DNA of 64,000 nucleotides, taken from NCBI GenBank assembly GCA_963789565.1, contig CAWBKX010000002.1, forward strand, positions 1,798,001 to 1,862,000, read 5' to 3'. The translations under genes and the position numbers were made by a program. This document shows positions 15,871-25,142 of this stretch, piece after piece. Numbering within the stretch: the stretch's first letter is position 1; every line of letters begins with the position of its first letter. Under the pieces are notes generated by a model that ran no database searches, was not told where the DNA came from, and saw only the letters and a program-made list of their open reading frames with translations. This DNA is from CALAGB01 sp963789565. Its GTDB lineage: Bacteria; Chloroflexota; Chloroflexia; Thermomicrobiales; Thermomicrobiaceae.

Positions 15871-18540
15871 CTACTCGTTACGCAGCACTTCGAGAGGGCG
15901 CAACCGCGTCGCTCGCCAGGCGACGGCGACGGTTACCAGCAAGCTGATGAGGATCGCTGCCAGCATCAGCCCAAGCTCTTGCGGCACTGAAATCCCACCC
16001 TGTGACCAGTTGGAGTAGGCCAGACGACCCAGCAGGTTAGCGATCAAGGTCACGCTGAAGAGGCCGAGCGACGCTCCACACAAGGCGATGACCAGTATCT
16101 CCACCAGCACTAGGCTGAGCACGCTCCAACTGGTGTGCCCGATAGCCTTCAGAATGCCGATCTCGCGCCGTCGCTCCAGCATCGACAGGCCGACCGTATC
16201 GGCGGTCAGGATGAGACCGGCCGCCAGAGCCAATGCGGCAACGGTCTCGACCAGGCTGATCAGATTATCGATGAACGCATCCACGTTCTGCAGTATGCCG
16301 CCCAGGCTGATGGTGACGATGCCGGGCACGGCCGTCTTGATTGATGCCAGCGTTGGGTCGACACGGTTGGGATCGAGATGAAAGAGGTATGCCATATAGG
16401 GCTGTCCAGAGCTCACGGTTTGCACCAGCCCGTCATCGACCAGGATCGGCGCGACGCCGGCGATGGATGGTCCGCCGGTGTAGAAGCCGACGACGGTCAA
16501 CCACTGCGACTTGGTACTGCCGACGGCCTTCACGTCGATCTGGTCTCCCAATTTGAGCCCAAGCGGCGTCTCAGAGTCGCTCAGTGGCGCAAGCGCATTG
16601 TTTGTCCCGGCGTCAGTTGCCGTCAGATTCCGTCCCTTCTTCTCATCGCCCAATCCTTGCTCGAGCGTGATCGGTGGCAGATCTCCGCCTGCGAGTTGGA
16701 ATCCCGCCAGGCCACTGAGCGACACGTCAGGCTGGGCCGCGCCCACGATCTGCACCGGTACGGAGGAGATGCGCTCCTCATGCGTAACGTTGGAGACCGA
16801 CTGGAGTTGGCGCGCAACCGCATCGCTGTCGGCGGCGCTGGCGAAGATGGCGGCGTTCTGCTGTGCGTGCGTGGCAGCGAGCTGGGCGATCGTCCCCTTG
16901 GCACTGTGTCCGAGTGCCAGTCCCAGCCCAATGGCGAAGATGCCAATGAAGATGGCCAGCAGTGTCGAGGCGCTACGTGTCTTGGCTCGTCCGATGTTGC
17001 GCAGCGCCAGACTCAGACGAGCGCGGCTGTTGCGCGACAGCAGCGGCACGATTAGCGCGCCAAACGTCAAGACGAGGAGCGCCATGCCTACCGGCGGCGC
17101 CAGCCAGATGCCGCCTAGCGCGAGGAGCGCCAGCAGCGCCAGCAAGACCAGGTAGCCACCGCGAAACCGATCCACGACCGGGAAACGACTCAGCAGCCAG
17201 GCCAGTCCGCTGAACGTGGCGGTGAGCGCTCCCAGCAGCAGCGCCGCGCCGATCACGACCGCGGCCGCGAGCAGAGCGTTCCGCAAGATGGCGAGAGACA
17301 GCAGAAAGAAGAGCAGGAGGACCGGAATCAAAAGCAACCCGGTCGACAGCCGACTACGCAGGGCTGCTCCTTCCGTCGTTCCACGCAGGATCGCCATTGG
17401 ACGCACTTCGCTGGCCTGAACGATCGGCAGCAAGCCGAAGATCACGGCGGTAACGACGCCGATCAGGACGCCGGAGGCCACGATCCAGGGATCGACATGG
17501 GTGCCCAGATTGAGGAAGAGGGCGCGCTCGATGAGGGATTTGACGATGTCGCTCATCCCGATGCCCGCCACCGCTCCAATGACGCCGCCGATGAGCCCGA
17601 GGAGCGCGGTCTCGATGCCGAACATCAGACAGATATCGCGCCGGTGATAGCCGAGCGTCTTGAGTACGGCCAACTCCAATAGGCGACGACGCAAAAGCAC
17701 CTGCATGGTGTTGACGATTCCCACGCCGCCGATCAGGAGCGCCAGCAACCCGATAATCTGCAGGAAATGGCGTAGTACGTCAATCTGGTTGTTGAGCTGC
17801 GACTCCTGCTGCCGCACGGTGCGTGTGGTCACCAGCGGCAAGTCCTGCCGGATGCGCGCTGCCACATCATTCGATGCGGCATCAGTGTGCCCTGGCACAT
17901 CGACCCACACCCAGGTGTAGTCGTCCGGCGCGCCGGAGAGGTTATTCAGGCGGTCGTAGCTCGACTGACTGATCAGCAGATCCGGGCTGCCGGTCAACAC
18001 TCCGCTGGTGGGAACCACGCCTGCGATGTGCACGTCACCACTCCGGCCCGATTCGGTCTCGAGCGAGAACGTGTCGCCCACCTTCAGTCCGAGCGAGCGG
18101 AGCAGAACGTCGCAGACGACGACGTTGTTGCCGGTCAGCAGACCGCTGATCGACTGGTCGGGCGGTGTCAGAACGGGTAGAGATCCACCCAACGGAAATA
18201 CCGAAGGATCGACGACGTCGACGCCGAAGCGATGAGCACCGGTCGCGGCATAGACCGTGGCATCGTCGCTCACTTGAGCGGTCCAGGCGGTGATGGCTCC
18301 TGCGGACTTGAGCCGCTCGAAGATGGCGAACTGCGACGTCACCAGATCGTGGCTTTCGCTGTGTACGGCGATGTCGCCGCCATTGATGGCGCGAATGTTC
18401 CCGCTGAGCGAGGCGTCGATCATAACGCCAACGAGCTGGAGGGCGACGATCACCAGCACGCCGATGGCGATGCACAGGATGGCGAGGATCGAATGTTGGC
18501 CGCCCCGCTTGAGGGAGCGAGTAGCATAACGCACGTACAT
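15871..18540 (-). CDS. MacB/FtsX-type ABC transporter permease
   Basis: An 889-residue permease with two FtsX-like cores. An N-terminal helix (ILAILCIAIGVLVIVALQLV) precedes an extracytoplasmic MacB-type domain to about residue 260, then three membrane helices (GLLALLIGGVGIVNTMQVLL), a middle hydrophobic block, a second extracytoplasmic domain and a final three-helix FtsX core (LALAAGLILTADTVGLSMLE, RRREIGILKAIG). Such proteins transmit mechanical work to export lipids, peptides or regulate hydrolases. The ATG at 18540 follows GAAGG and lies 13 bp after the ATPase stop. Confidence 0.88.
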   Translation of the reverse strand: MYVRYATRSLKRGGQHSILAILCIAIGVLVIVALQLVGVMIDASLSGNIRAINGGDIAVHSESHDLVTSQFAIFERLKSAGAITAWTAQVSDDATVYAATGAHRFGVDVVDPSVFPLGGSLPVLTPPDQSISGLLTGNNVVVCDVLLRSLGLKVGDTFSLETESGRSGDVHIAGVVPTSGVLTGSPDLLISQSSYDRLNNLSGAPDDYTWVWVDVPGHTDAASNDVAARIRQDLPLVTTRTVRQQESQLNNQIDVLRHFLQIIGLLALLIGGVGIVNTMQVLLRRRLLELAVLKTLGYHRRDICLMFGIETALLGLIGGVIGAVAGIGMSDIVKSLIERALFLNLGTHVDPWIVASGVLIGVVTAVIFGLLPIVQASEVRPMAILRGTTEGAALRSRLSTGLLLIPVLLLFFLLSLAILRNALLAAAVVIGAALLLGALTATFSGLAWLLSRFPVVDRFRGGYLVLLALLALLALGGIWLAPPVGMALLVLTFGALIVPLLSRNSRARLSLALRNIGRAKTRSASTLLAIFIGIFAIGLGLALGHSAKGTIAQLAATHAQQNAAIFASAADSDAVARQLQSVSNVTHEERISSVPVQIVGAAQPDVSLSGLAGFQLAGGDLPPITLEQGLGDEKKGRNLTATDAGTNNALAPLSDSETPLGLKLGDQIDVKAVGSTKSQWLTVVGFYTGGPSIAGVAPILVDDGLVQTVSSGQPYMAYLFHLDPNRVDPTLASIKTAVPGIVTISLGGILQNVDAFIDNLISLVETVAALALAAGLILTADTVGLSMLERRREIGILKAIGHTSWSVLSLVLVEILVIALCGASLGLFSVTLIANLLGRLAYSNWSQGGISVPQELGLMLAAILISLLVTVAVAWRATRLRPLEVLRNE

Positions 18541-18553
18541 GGTCGCCTTCACG

Positions 18554-19279
18554 TCAGACGACCTCCGCGACACGTCCATCGACGATGTTGATGGATCTGT
18601 CGGCCGCCGACGCCACTTCTGGATCGTGCGTCGCCACGATGAAGGTCGTTCCGGTGGTACGGCGCAAATCTTGAATGAGGCTCAGCACATTCTCCCCATT
18701 GGCGCGATCCAGATTGCCGGTCGGCTCGTCCATAAAGACGAGCGCGGGATGAGCCGCAAGTGCCCGAGCGATGGCGACACGTTGCTGCTCTCCGCCGGAA
18801 AGCTGATGAGGTCGGTTGTTGAGCCGCTCACTCAGCCCAACCATCTTCAGCAGATCCGTGGCGCGGGTGGTTGGATCGTCGGCGTGCTTGCCTACGTAAA
18901 GGGGCGCTTCGACGTTCTCGCGCGCCGTGAGGGTCGGGATCAGGTTGAACGACTGGAAAACCATGCCGATCTTCTGATTGCGGACCTCAGTCAGGCGCGA
19001 CTCATTCATCTGGCTGACGTCGATTCCGTCGATCACGACCTGACCCCTACTGGGTCGATCGAGCCCGGCGGCGATGCCGAGCAAGGTCGATTTTCCCGAG
19101 CCGGACGGCCCGACGATCGCCGCGAACGCGCCGTGTTCGATTCGTAGTGATATGCCGTTGAGGATAGCGACCGACTCACGTCCCAACCGCAATTCTTTGT
19201 AAACGTCGACGATCTCCAACGCCGCGGTCGAGATAGGCGACCGGTCTGCATGCTGCGGCTGACTCATCTCCAGGGTCAC
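18554..19279 (-). CDS. MacB/LolD-type ABC transporter ATP-binding protein
   Basis: A 241-residue ATPase. Walker A is GPSGSGKS (57-64), the signature LSGGEQQRVAIA starts at 160 and Walker B with the catalytic Glu is ALVFMDEPTGNLD (179-191). Together with the downstream permease it makes a complete half-transporter pair that works as a dimer at the membrane. The start is a GTG at 19279 with TTGAGG upstream. The perfect palindrome ACGCTATAGCGT (19350-19361) lies about 70 bp upstream and could be a control site. Confidence 0.93.
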   Translation of the reverse strand: MTLEMSQPQHADRSPISTAALEIVDVYKELRLGRESVAILNGISLRIEHGAFAAIVGPSGSGKSTLLGIAAGLDRPSRGQVVIDGIDVSQMNESRLTEVRNQKIGMVFQSFNLIPTLTARENVEAPLYVGKHADDPTTRATDLLKMVGLSERLNNRPHQLSGGEQQRVAIARALAAHPALVFMDEPTGNLDRANGENVLSLIQDLRRTTGTTFIVATHDPEVASAADRSINIVDGRVAEVV

Positions 19280-19349
19280 GCGACCTCAACTCTCAACTCG
19301 TTCGTTCGATCCGGCCCAGAACTCGCGACGTTTCGTTCTATTCCATATC

Positions 19350-19361
19350 ACGCTATAGCGT
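19350..19361. promoter_or_regulatory. 12-bp palindrome upstream of the ABC operon
   Basis: ACGCTATAGCGT is a perfect inverted repeat in the divergent space between the ABC operon and the methyltransferase operon. It includes a TATAGC/GCTATA core that could be part of a -10 on either strand. The role is inferred from position only. Confidence 0.35.
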
Positions 19362-19475
19362 AACACATACTAATCAATACTGAGTAACTGAGAACGGGTT
19401 CACCTTTCGTCCGGCCAAGCCGTCGTCTATCCTGACGGGGAAGATCCGTGAGGTATTCGAGGAGAGCACGTATCC

Positions 19476-20297
19476 GTGACTGATACCGAGTCCGCTTCAC
19501 TGACCGAGCGCATTCTGGCCACGCTCGAGGCATCCGGAAAAGACCTGAGCAATCTGACTGAGCACGACCTCGCGCCGCTCGATCAATTCCACAATGGCGG
19601 CACCTGGGCTACGCGCAAGCTGATGGGATTGGCCGGGATCCTCGCCGGGTCGCACGTGCTGGACGTCGGAGGCGCTGTCGGCGGTCCGGCCCGAACGCTG
19701 GCGCGCGAGTTCGGCGTCAAAGTCACCGTGCTCGATCGGTCGTCCGCGTTCTGCCACGCTGGCGCGACGCTCACCGGCATGATCGACGCGAGCAGCCCGG
19801 TCCGTTTCATCTGCGGCGACGCGCGCGCGTTGCCGGTGCGGGAAGAGAACATGGACGCGGTCCTGTTGCAGAACGTGGCCATGAACATCGCCGATCGTAC
19901 GCGGCTCGCAACCGAGCTCTACCGCGTGCTGCGTCCAGGAGGACGGCTGGCTTTGCACGAAGTGACGAGTGGACCGGTTTCGCCGGTGCGCTACCCGACT
20001 CCCTGGGCCATCCATTCGAGTGAGAGCTTTCTGCTGACCTCTGATGACGCTCAGGCGACGTTGACCGAGGCTGGCTTTCGAGTCGTTCATTGGCTGGACG
20101 CCAGCGAGCTGATCCAGTCGTGGGTCAAGGCACGCATCGGCAGCAATCCGGGCACGCCGCCGTTACCACCCATGACCGCCTTCACCATGCCCGAGCACTG
20201 CGATGTCGCCATCGCCAATATGTGGCGCAACGCCGAAGAGCGGCGCACGCGGACGATCTGGGCCATTCTCGAGAAGCCGGAGGGAGTACCAGCTTGA
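19476..20297 (+). CDS. SAM-dependent methyltransferase (UbiE/Methyltransf_11 type)
   Basis: A 273-residue methyltransferase with motif I SHVLDVGGAVGGPARTLARE, the acidic strand-2 end VTVLDRSS, motif II AVLLQNVAMNI and motif III VLRPGGRLALHEV. Start is GTG 19476 with GAGGAG about twelve bases upstream. It is the first gene of a tight three-gene operon: its TGA overlaps the TTG start of the PLP decarboxylase (TTGA, 20294-20297). The pairing of a methyltransferase and an amino-acid decarboxylase suggests modification of an amine product, but that is inference. Confidence 0.88.
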   Translation: MTDTESASLTERILATLEASGKDLSNLTEHDLAPLDQFHNGGTWATRKLMGLAGILAGSHVLDVGGAVGGPARTLAREFGVKVTVLDRSSAFCHAGATLTGMIDASSPVRFICGDARALPVREENMDAVLLQNVAMNIADRTRLATELYRVLRPGGRLALHEVTSGPVSPVRYPTPWAIHSSESFLLTSDDAQATLTEAGFRVVHWLDASELIQSWVKARIGSNPGTPPLPPMTAFTMPEHCDVAIANMWRNAEERRTRTIWAILEKPEGVPA

Positions 20298-21742
20298 GCG
20301 CACCGGACGGTAGCCGACCGAGCGTCGCCTTCATCGACCCAACCGGTCGCAATCGAGCCGACGTCGAGAAACTGATCGACCGCGTCATCTCGCAGCTCCT
20401 CGACTTCCTCTGCGACGCCGCGCGACAGACGCCGATGCCCGCCGAGAGCCCATTGCCGGAGCCGATCGAGATACCGGAGGAATCGGTCGAGCTTGACACG
20501 ATCATGGCTGGACTCGATCGGCTGGTACGCGGTTCGATGAACACCGCCAATCCCGGTTACATCGGTCACATGGACTCAATGCCGACCACGATGTCGATGC
20601 TGGGCGAGTTGGTCACCGCATCCCTGAACAACAACATGTTCACACTTGAGATGTCGCCCGCCTTCTCCCGTCTGGAGCGCAAGTTGCTACAGCAGTTCGG
20701 GCAACTGTTTGGGCTCGGAGAGGAATCAGGCGGCGTGCTGACCGGCGCAGGCGGCATCGCCAATCTGGAGGCGCTGACGGTGGCCCGCAACGTGGCCTTT
20801 GACGCCCGCGAACAGGGCATCGTGGGGCTCGATCGCCAGCCAGTCATCCTGGCCTCTGACGTGGCGCACATGTCGCTGCAGAAGGCGACCATGCTACTGG
20901 GACTGGGGACCGAGGCAGTCATCCCGGTTGAATCCGACGCCAACTCACGCATGATTCCGGAACGTCTGCGCCAGTGCATTGCTCACGCGCGAGCCGTCGG
21001 ACAGGCGCCCTTCGCCGTGGTGGCCACCGTCGGAACGACCACCAGCGGCAACATCGATCCATTGCTTGAGATCGCGCAGATCGCCCAGGCGACCGGACTC
21101 TGGTTCCACGTCGATGCCGCCTATGGCGGTGCGGCCATCTTCTCCGATACGGAACGTCACCGTCTCGACGGGATCGAATGGGCAGATTCGATCACCTTCA
21201 ATCCTCAGAAGTGGCTCTACGTCACCAAGACCTGCGCCATGGCCCTGTTCCGCGACTACTCAGTGCTCGACCGCGCCTTCCGCATCACGGCCTCCTACAC
21301 CCGCGCCGCCGACGACTTCATCAACCTGGGTGAGATCGGTGTGCAGGGAACGCGGCATGCTGATGTCCTCAAGCTGTGGCTGGCGCTGCAGCACGTGGGT
21401 CGACGAGGCTTCGGTGAGCTTATCGATCACGGCTACCGGCTGGCAGCGCGGGTCACCGCCGAAACCGAGCGGCGCCCCTTCCTCGAGCTCGCCAGCCAAC
21501 CCGAAACCAACATCGTCTGCCTGCGTGGCTGTCCCGGTTGGTTACCGCCCGAGCAGTGGGACGACTGGACCAGCAATCTGCAGCAATCGCTGTTGAAGGA
21601 GGCGGGCATCTTCGTCTCACTCCCCCTGTACCGCGGAAATCGCTGGCTGCGCGTCATCCTGCTGAACCCCTACACCGACGACACGGTGATCGAACGCTTG
21701 TTCCACCACATCGACAAATTCGCCGAAAGGACGCGCGCCTAG
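20294..21742 (+). CDS. PLP-dependent group II decarboxylase (aromatic amino acid decarboxylase-like)
   Basis: A 482-residue fold-type I enzyme. The N-terminal dimerisation segment and substrate loop (NTANPGYIGHMDSMPTTMSM), VATVGTTTSGNIDPL, WFHVDAAYGGAA with Asp274 for the pyridine nitrogen, and the Schiff-base lysine Lys306 in NPQKWLYVTK are all present; most relatives have His before that Lys, here it is Gln. The start is a TTG at 20294, set by GGAGGG ten bases upstream and overlap with the methyltransferase stop; the longer open frame to 20090 is the antiphase of that gene. It probably decarboxylates an aromatic or related amino acid. Confidence 0.9.
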   Translation: MSAPDGSRPSVAFIDPTGRNRADVEKLIDRVISQLLDFLCDAARQTPMPAESPLPEPIEIPEESVELDTIMAGLDRLVRGSMNTANPGYIGHMDSMPTTMSMLGELVTASLNNNMFTLEMSPAFSRLERKLLQQFGQLFGLGEESGGVLTGAGGIANLEALTVARNVAFDAREQGIVGLDRQPVILASDVAHMSLQKATMLLGLGTEAVIPVESDANSRMIPERLRQCIAHARAVGQAPFAVVATVGTTTSGNIDPLLEIAQIAQATGLWFHVDAAYGGAAIFSDTERHRLDGIEWADSITFNPQKWLYVTKTCAMALFRDYSVLDRAFRITASYTRAADDFINLGEIGVQGTRHADVLKLWLALQHVGRRGFGELIDHGYRLAARVTAETERRPFLELASQPETNIVCLRGCPGWLPPEQWDDWTSNLQQSLLKEAGIFVSLPLYRGNRWLRVILLNPYTDDTVIERLFHHIDKFAERTRA

Positions 21743-22345
21743 ATGAGCGCTCCGGTGGACGCCACATACTTCGACAATCAGGACGAATTCCGGGAGTGGC
21801 TGCTGGCAAACCACGATCAGGAGACCGAACTGTGGGTCGGGATGTACAAGAAGAATTCCGGCCGGACCGGTATCGCCCATGGCGACGCGGTCGATCAGGC
21901 GCTCTGTTTCGGCTGGATCGACGGACGCGTGCGAAGCTTGGGGGAGATCAGCTACGCCATCCGCTTCACGCCGCGCAAACCGAGCAGCATCTGGAGCCAG
22001 GTCAACATCAAGCGGGTCGGCGAGTTGATCGAGTTGGGGATGATGCATTCGTCGGGCCTGGCCACATTCAACGGTCGCCGGCCCGACCGAGAGAAGATCT
22101 ACACCTACGAGATGGATCCGACTGATCTGACGGACGAATACAAGGAGATACTGCACGCCAATGAGCCTGCCTGGACCTTCTTCTGGGCGCAGGCACCGTC
22201 CTATCAGCGCACCTCACGGCACTGGATCATGAGCGCCAAGCAAGAGAAGACGCGACTCAAACGGCTCAACGACTTGATCGAATCCTCGGCCAAGGGACAG
22301 CGCCTGCCCCAGTTCGTCAGCCCCGGCATACGCAAACGAGAGTAG
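21743..22345 (+). CDS. YdeI/OmpD-associated family protein
   Basis: A 200-residue cytoplasmic protein with the YdeI hallmark ELWVGMYKKNSGRTGIAHGD, then QALCFGWIDGRVRSLGE and RFTPRKPSSIWSQVNIKRV, ending in SAKQEKTRLKRLNDLIES. The family is widespread, sometimes linked to bacteriocin or peptide tolerance, with no firm biochemical role. The ATG follows the decarboxylase stop directly, with AAAGGA upstream, so it is the last gene of the operon. Confidence 0.88.
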   Translation: MSAPVDATYFDNQDEFREWLLANHDQETELWVGMYKKNSGRTGIAHGDAVDQALCFGWIDGRVRSLGEISYAIRFTPRKPSSIWSQVNIKRVGELIELGMMHSSGLATFNGRRPDREKIYTYEMDPTDLTDEYKEILHANEPAWTFFWAQAPSYQRTSRHWIMSAKQEKTRLKRLNDLIESSAKGQRLPQFVSPGIRKRE

Positions 22346-22402
22346 GCCGGGTCGTATATTTTGGTCATGGGAGTCACCGTCGAAACCTGATCGCACCCAG
22401 TA

Positions 22403-22420
22403 GGCGCCATGAATGGCGCC
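22403..22420. terminator. Hairpin between convergent genes
   Basis: GGCGCCAT and ATGGCGCC form a perfect stem separated by GA, between the converging YdeI and nucleotidyltransferase genes. No U-run follows on either side, so its strength as terminator is uncertain. Confidence 0.4.
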
Positions 22421-22482
22421 CAGGATCGATCAGCCACAACGAGCCTCGTTGAGCAGGGCCACGATCGATCGGCTCCGCCTGA

Positions 22483-23331
22483 TCACCCCAACCGCTCGGC
22501 GAAGCTCAGGATATACCCGCTGATGTGATCGTCGACGTCCTGCGGGTAGACGAGGGTGCCGTGTTGCTCGATCTCTTGCCCGAGACGGCGCACCAGATTC
22601 ATGCTGGCCAACAGCGCGCGCCAGCTATCCGCCGCGTCGAAGCGGGCGAAGACACCCTGCAGTTCGTTCCACGTCCGTTCGTCTGTCCACTTCGGCGCAT
22701 GGGTTCCGATGTAACGCACGTCGACCGGCTCGTCGCTCCGTGCAATGGCATGCCACTCCATGAGCTTGAGCAGGTCGCACTTCATGGTCCAGTCGCGGAA
22801 CTTGACCACCCATAGTTCACCACGGAGCAGGTACTTGGGGATGTGTGCGGCCTCAAACCAGAACTCCTCGACGACGGTCTGAAACTCCCCCTGATTCGGC
22901 AGCTGCACAATCGGGAAATCGCCGCTGGGCTTGGGCAGATCGCGCGTCAGGCCGGTCTTGTCGACCAGCACTCGATAGCCCCGCTCGTAGAGGTGATCGA
23001 GCCGGCCACGTTCGACCATGCCGAGCAGGCGTCGCGAATCGGCCAGTGTGAAATCGACCTTATGGCCACCCTCGTAGAAGACGAGACGCGTCGGGTAATC
23101 CTGATCCTGGAAGAGTGGCTGATAAACCCAGACTGGAGCGAAATGGCGCAGCCAGGCGTCGTCAAGCGCGAAGGGCTCGTAATCATCGAAGATCAGCTCC
23201 AGATCGCGATCGGAGAGACCGTCGTCCGCACGGTCATTCTGCGTCTGGGCACCGGTCATGATCAGAGACAGGACGCGATCCTCCCGCTCGGCCCATTCCA
23301 CGATCGTCGTCAGCGGTTCATACGGTTTCAC
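22483..23331 (-). CDS. Aminoglycoside 6-adenylyltransferase-like (ANT(6)/AadK family) protein
   Basis: A 282-residue nucleotidyltransferase. VLSLIMTGAQTQNDRADDGL and then SDRDLELIFDDY supply the family's Asp-x-Asp metal site (Asp41/Asp43), and the C-terminal helical domain (LRGELWVVKFRDWTMKCDLL, KLMEWHAIA) is the AadK one. Characterised members adenylate streptomycin at O-6. Divergent environmental homologues are common and their drug activity is unproven. GTG start at 23331 behind AAGGGG. It is convergent with the YdeI gene and divergent from the DUF6220-like gene. Confidence 0.82.
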   Translation of the reverse strand: MKPYEPLTTIVEWAEREDRVLSLIMTGAQTQNDRADDGLSDRDLELIFDDYEPFALDDAWLRHFAPVWVYQPLFQDQDYPTRLVFYEGGHKVDFTLADSRRLLGMVERGRLDHLYERGYRVLVDKTGLTRDLPKPSGDFPIVQLPNQGEFQTVVEEFWFEAAHIPKYLLRGELWVVKFRDWTMKCDLLKLMEWHAIARSDEPVDVRYIGTHAPKWTDERTWNELQGVFARFDAADSWRALLASMNLVRRLGQEIEQHGTLVYPQDVDDHISGYILSFAERLG

Positions 23332-23575
23332 GGCTGCCCCTTACTCCGCACATCCACGTCCTGACCGAAGTGTACCGGCGTCAACCGAACCAACGTTGGC
23401 CACCCCCGAACTGCGTCAAAAATACGGCAGGGTGTCACAAAGTGCGTTCGGGCAGTGTCTAGTTAATCGAGGAAGATCGGTTTGACTCTCCTGTAAGGGG
23501 AGGCCGTAGCGTGCTAACAGCGGGACATAGCGGCGCCCGCAACGAACGTGGCATCTGACGTGAAAGGGTAGCCCT

Positions 23576-23995
23576 ATGAACAACGTCTTCGCGAAGATAC
23601 ATGGCGCGCTCTCGATCCTCACCCTGGTGGCGGTGATTCTCCAGTTCTTTCTGGCCGGTTTGGGCGTCTTCGGCGCCGAGCCATATGACGCGCACACAAC
23701 CAACGGCTATCTGATCGCGGTCAGCGCGCTCCTGTTGCTGTTGCTCGCACTTGTTGGTCGACTCGGCCGCGAGCGCACTGGCACATCCGCGGGACTCTTG
23801 GTGCTGATATTCATCCAGATCGCGCTGATCGAGTCGAAGAAACCCTGGGTCGAAGCCTTGCACCCACTGGTAGCGCTGTTGATCCTGGGAGCCAGCTTCC
23901 GGCTGGCGATGCGTGGCTGGTCTGCGCTCGGCGGCTCGCGCGCCCGTGAAGTGCCGCCGAATAGTGGTGAACCACGCGTCTCGTCGGGAGGATAG
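23576..23995 (+). CDS. Four-helix membrane protein (DUF6220-like)
   Basis: A 139-residue protein with four hydrophobic helices. The first ends in ILQFFLAGLGVFG, the third holds LLVLIFIQIALIES, and the fourth starts at LHPLVALLILGASF; the Q-F-F-L-A-G and LHP motifs are those of the DUF6220 family of unknown function. The polar tail after residue 115 is cytoplasmic or disordered. AAAGGG lies seven bases before the ATG. Confidence 0.75.
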   Translation: MNNVFAKIHGALSILTLVAVILQFFLAGLGVFGAEPYDAHTTNGYLIAVSALLLLLLALVGRLGRERTGTSAGLLVLIFIQIALIESKKPWVEALHPLVALLILGASFRLAMRGWSALGGSRAREVPPNSGEPRVSSGG

Positions 23996-24085
23996 TGCTG
24001 GGAAGGCTCGCTGAGCATCAAGGCGGCTAATTCGCTATGCTGAATGGAGCGGTCGGTCATCAATAAATCTCGGAGGCTCGGTCCA

Positions 24086-24886
24086 ATGACAACACCGCTC
24101 GATCATCCGACATCCGGACCATTGACTGGACGTGTCGCGCTCGTCACCGGCGTGAGCAGACGCATCGGGATCGGTTTCGCCATCGCGAAGCGGTTAGCCC
24201 AACAGGGTGCGGACGTCTTCATCCAATCCTGGGCACCGTTCGACGCGACACAGCCCTGGGGCGCCGACGCGGGCGGCATCGAGTCCATCCTCACCGAATT
24301 GCGCGGTTCTGGCCGTCGCGTCGAGCATGTGGCCGTGGACTTCCAGGATCCACGAGCCCCCGAGCAGGTCGTGAGCGCTGCCTGCGACGCATTCGGTCAT
24401 GTCGACATCTTGGTCGCCAACCACGCCTACAGCACGATGGGCACGCTCGAGGAACTGACGGCGGAGCAGATCGACGCCCATCTGCAGGTGAACGTGCGAG
24501 GCTCGCTGCTGCTGATCAAAGAGTGGGCCGCGCGACATGACGATGGCCGACCCGGCGGCCGGGTCATCCTCATGACGTCCGGACAGCATCGCGGCCCGAT
24601 GCCGCAGGAACTGGCGTACATCGCCTCGAAGGGAGCACTGCAGCAGCTCACGCAGAGCCTTTCCGCCCATCTGGCACCACGCCACATCACGGTCAACACC
24701 ATCGACCCTGGCACGACCGATACCGGCTACGCCGACGACGCCCTGCGCGATCAGATCATTGATTTCGAGCCGATGGCACGCTGGGGAGAGCCGGACGACG
24801 CGGCGCGTCTCATTGCCTGGCTCTGCGGCGACGATGCTCGCTGGATTACCGGCCAGGTCATCGCATCGACCGGCGGAGGACCGTGA
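24086..24886 (+). CDS. Short-chain dehydrogenase/reductase
   Basis: A 266-residue classical SDR. The Rossmann motif VALVTGVSRRIGIGFAIAKR (17-36) has the TGxxxxxGIG glycine pattern, the NAG-equivalent is VANHAY, and the catalytic Ser, Tyr and Lys lie in LMTSGQHRG and AYIASKGAL. The loop after strand 2 (QSWAPFDATQPWGADAGG) is longer than usual, as in a 3-ketoacyl-ACP-reductase-like subgroup. GGAGG precedes the ATG by ten bases. Substrate unknown; the gene stands alone. Confidence 0.9.
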   Translation: MTTPLDHPTSGPLTGRVALVTGVSRRIGIGFAIAKRLAQQGADVFIQSWAPFDATQPWGADAGGIESILTELRGSGRRVEHVAVDFQDPRAPEQVVSAACDAFGHVDILVANHAYSTMGTLEELTAEQIDAHLQVNVRGSLLLIKEWAARHDDGRPGGRVILMTSGQHRGPMPQELAYIASKGALQQLTQSLSAHLAPRHITVNTIDPGTTDTGYADDALRDQIIDFEPMARWGEPDDAARLIAWLCGDDARWITGQVIASTGGGP

Positions 24887-24978
24887 ATCGGACTCGTTTC
24901 GAGGAGATCGAGGATCGGTCAGTCTGGCGAGGCGAGCACAACTGCCGCGTCGTCGTGCAACCAGCCCCAGCAATGCAT

Positions 24979-25085
24979 TGTCATTCTGAGGCCACAGCCT
25001 CAGAATCTCTGTGTGCTCGATGAATGTGCCACTTTGACGGGCAGAGAGATCCTTCGACTTCGCTGCACTCCGCTCGAGATGACAA
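24979..25085 (+). repeat. Dispersed repeat cluster
   Basis: GTCATTCTGAGGC and GCCTCAGAATCTCT flank a perfect 7-bp hairpin (24986-24992/24997-25003), followed by 25033-25085, which begins TTTGACGGGCAGAGAGATCC and ends GATGACAAG and repeats the words found at 7055-7097. This is the kind of extragenic repeat that recurs through such genomes. Confidence 0.65.
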
Positions 25086-25142
25086 GATGAGCACCGCTGC
25101 CGACCGAGCACGATGTCCATCAGACTCAAAGTGGCCAGCTAC

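Noticed and set aside
14876..15871. 331-codon minus-strand frame
   Set aside because: Antisense of the ECF S component and BtuF-like gene; no ribosome binding site or known motif.
20090..20293. Longer start for the PLP decarboxylase
   Set aside because: This part is an out-of-phase reading of the methyltransferase; a TTG with a good ribosome binding site at 20294 explains the gene better.
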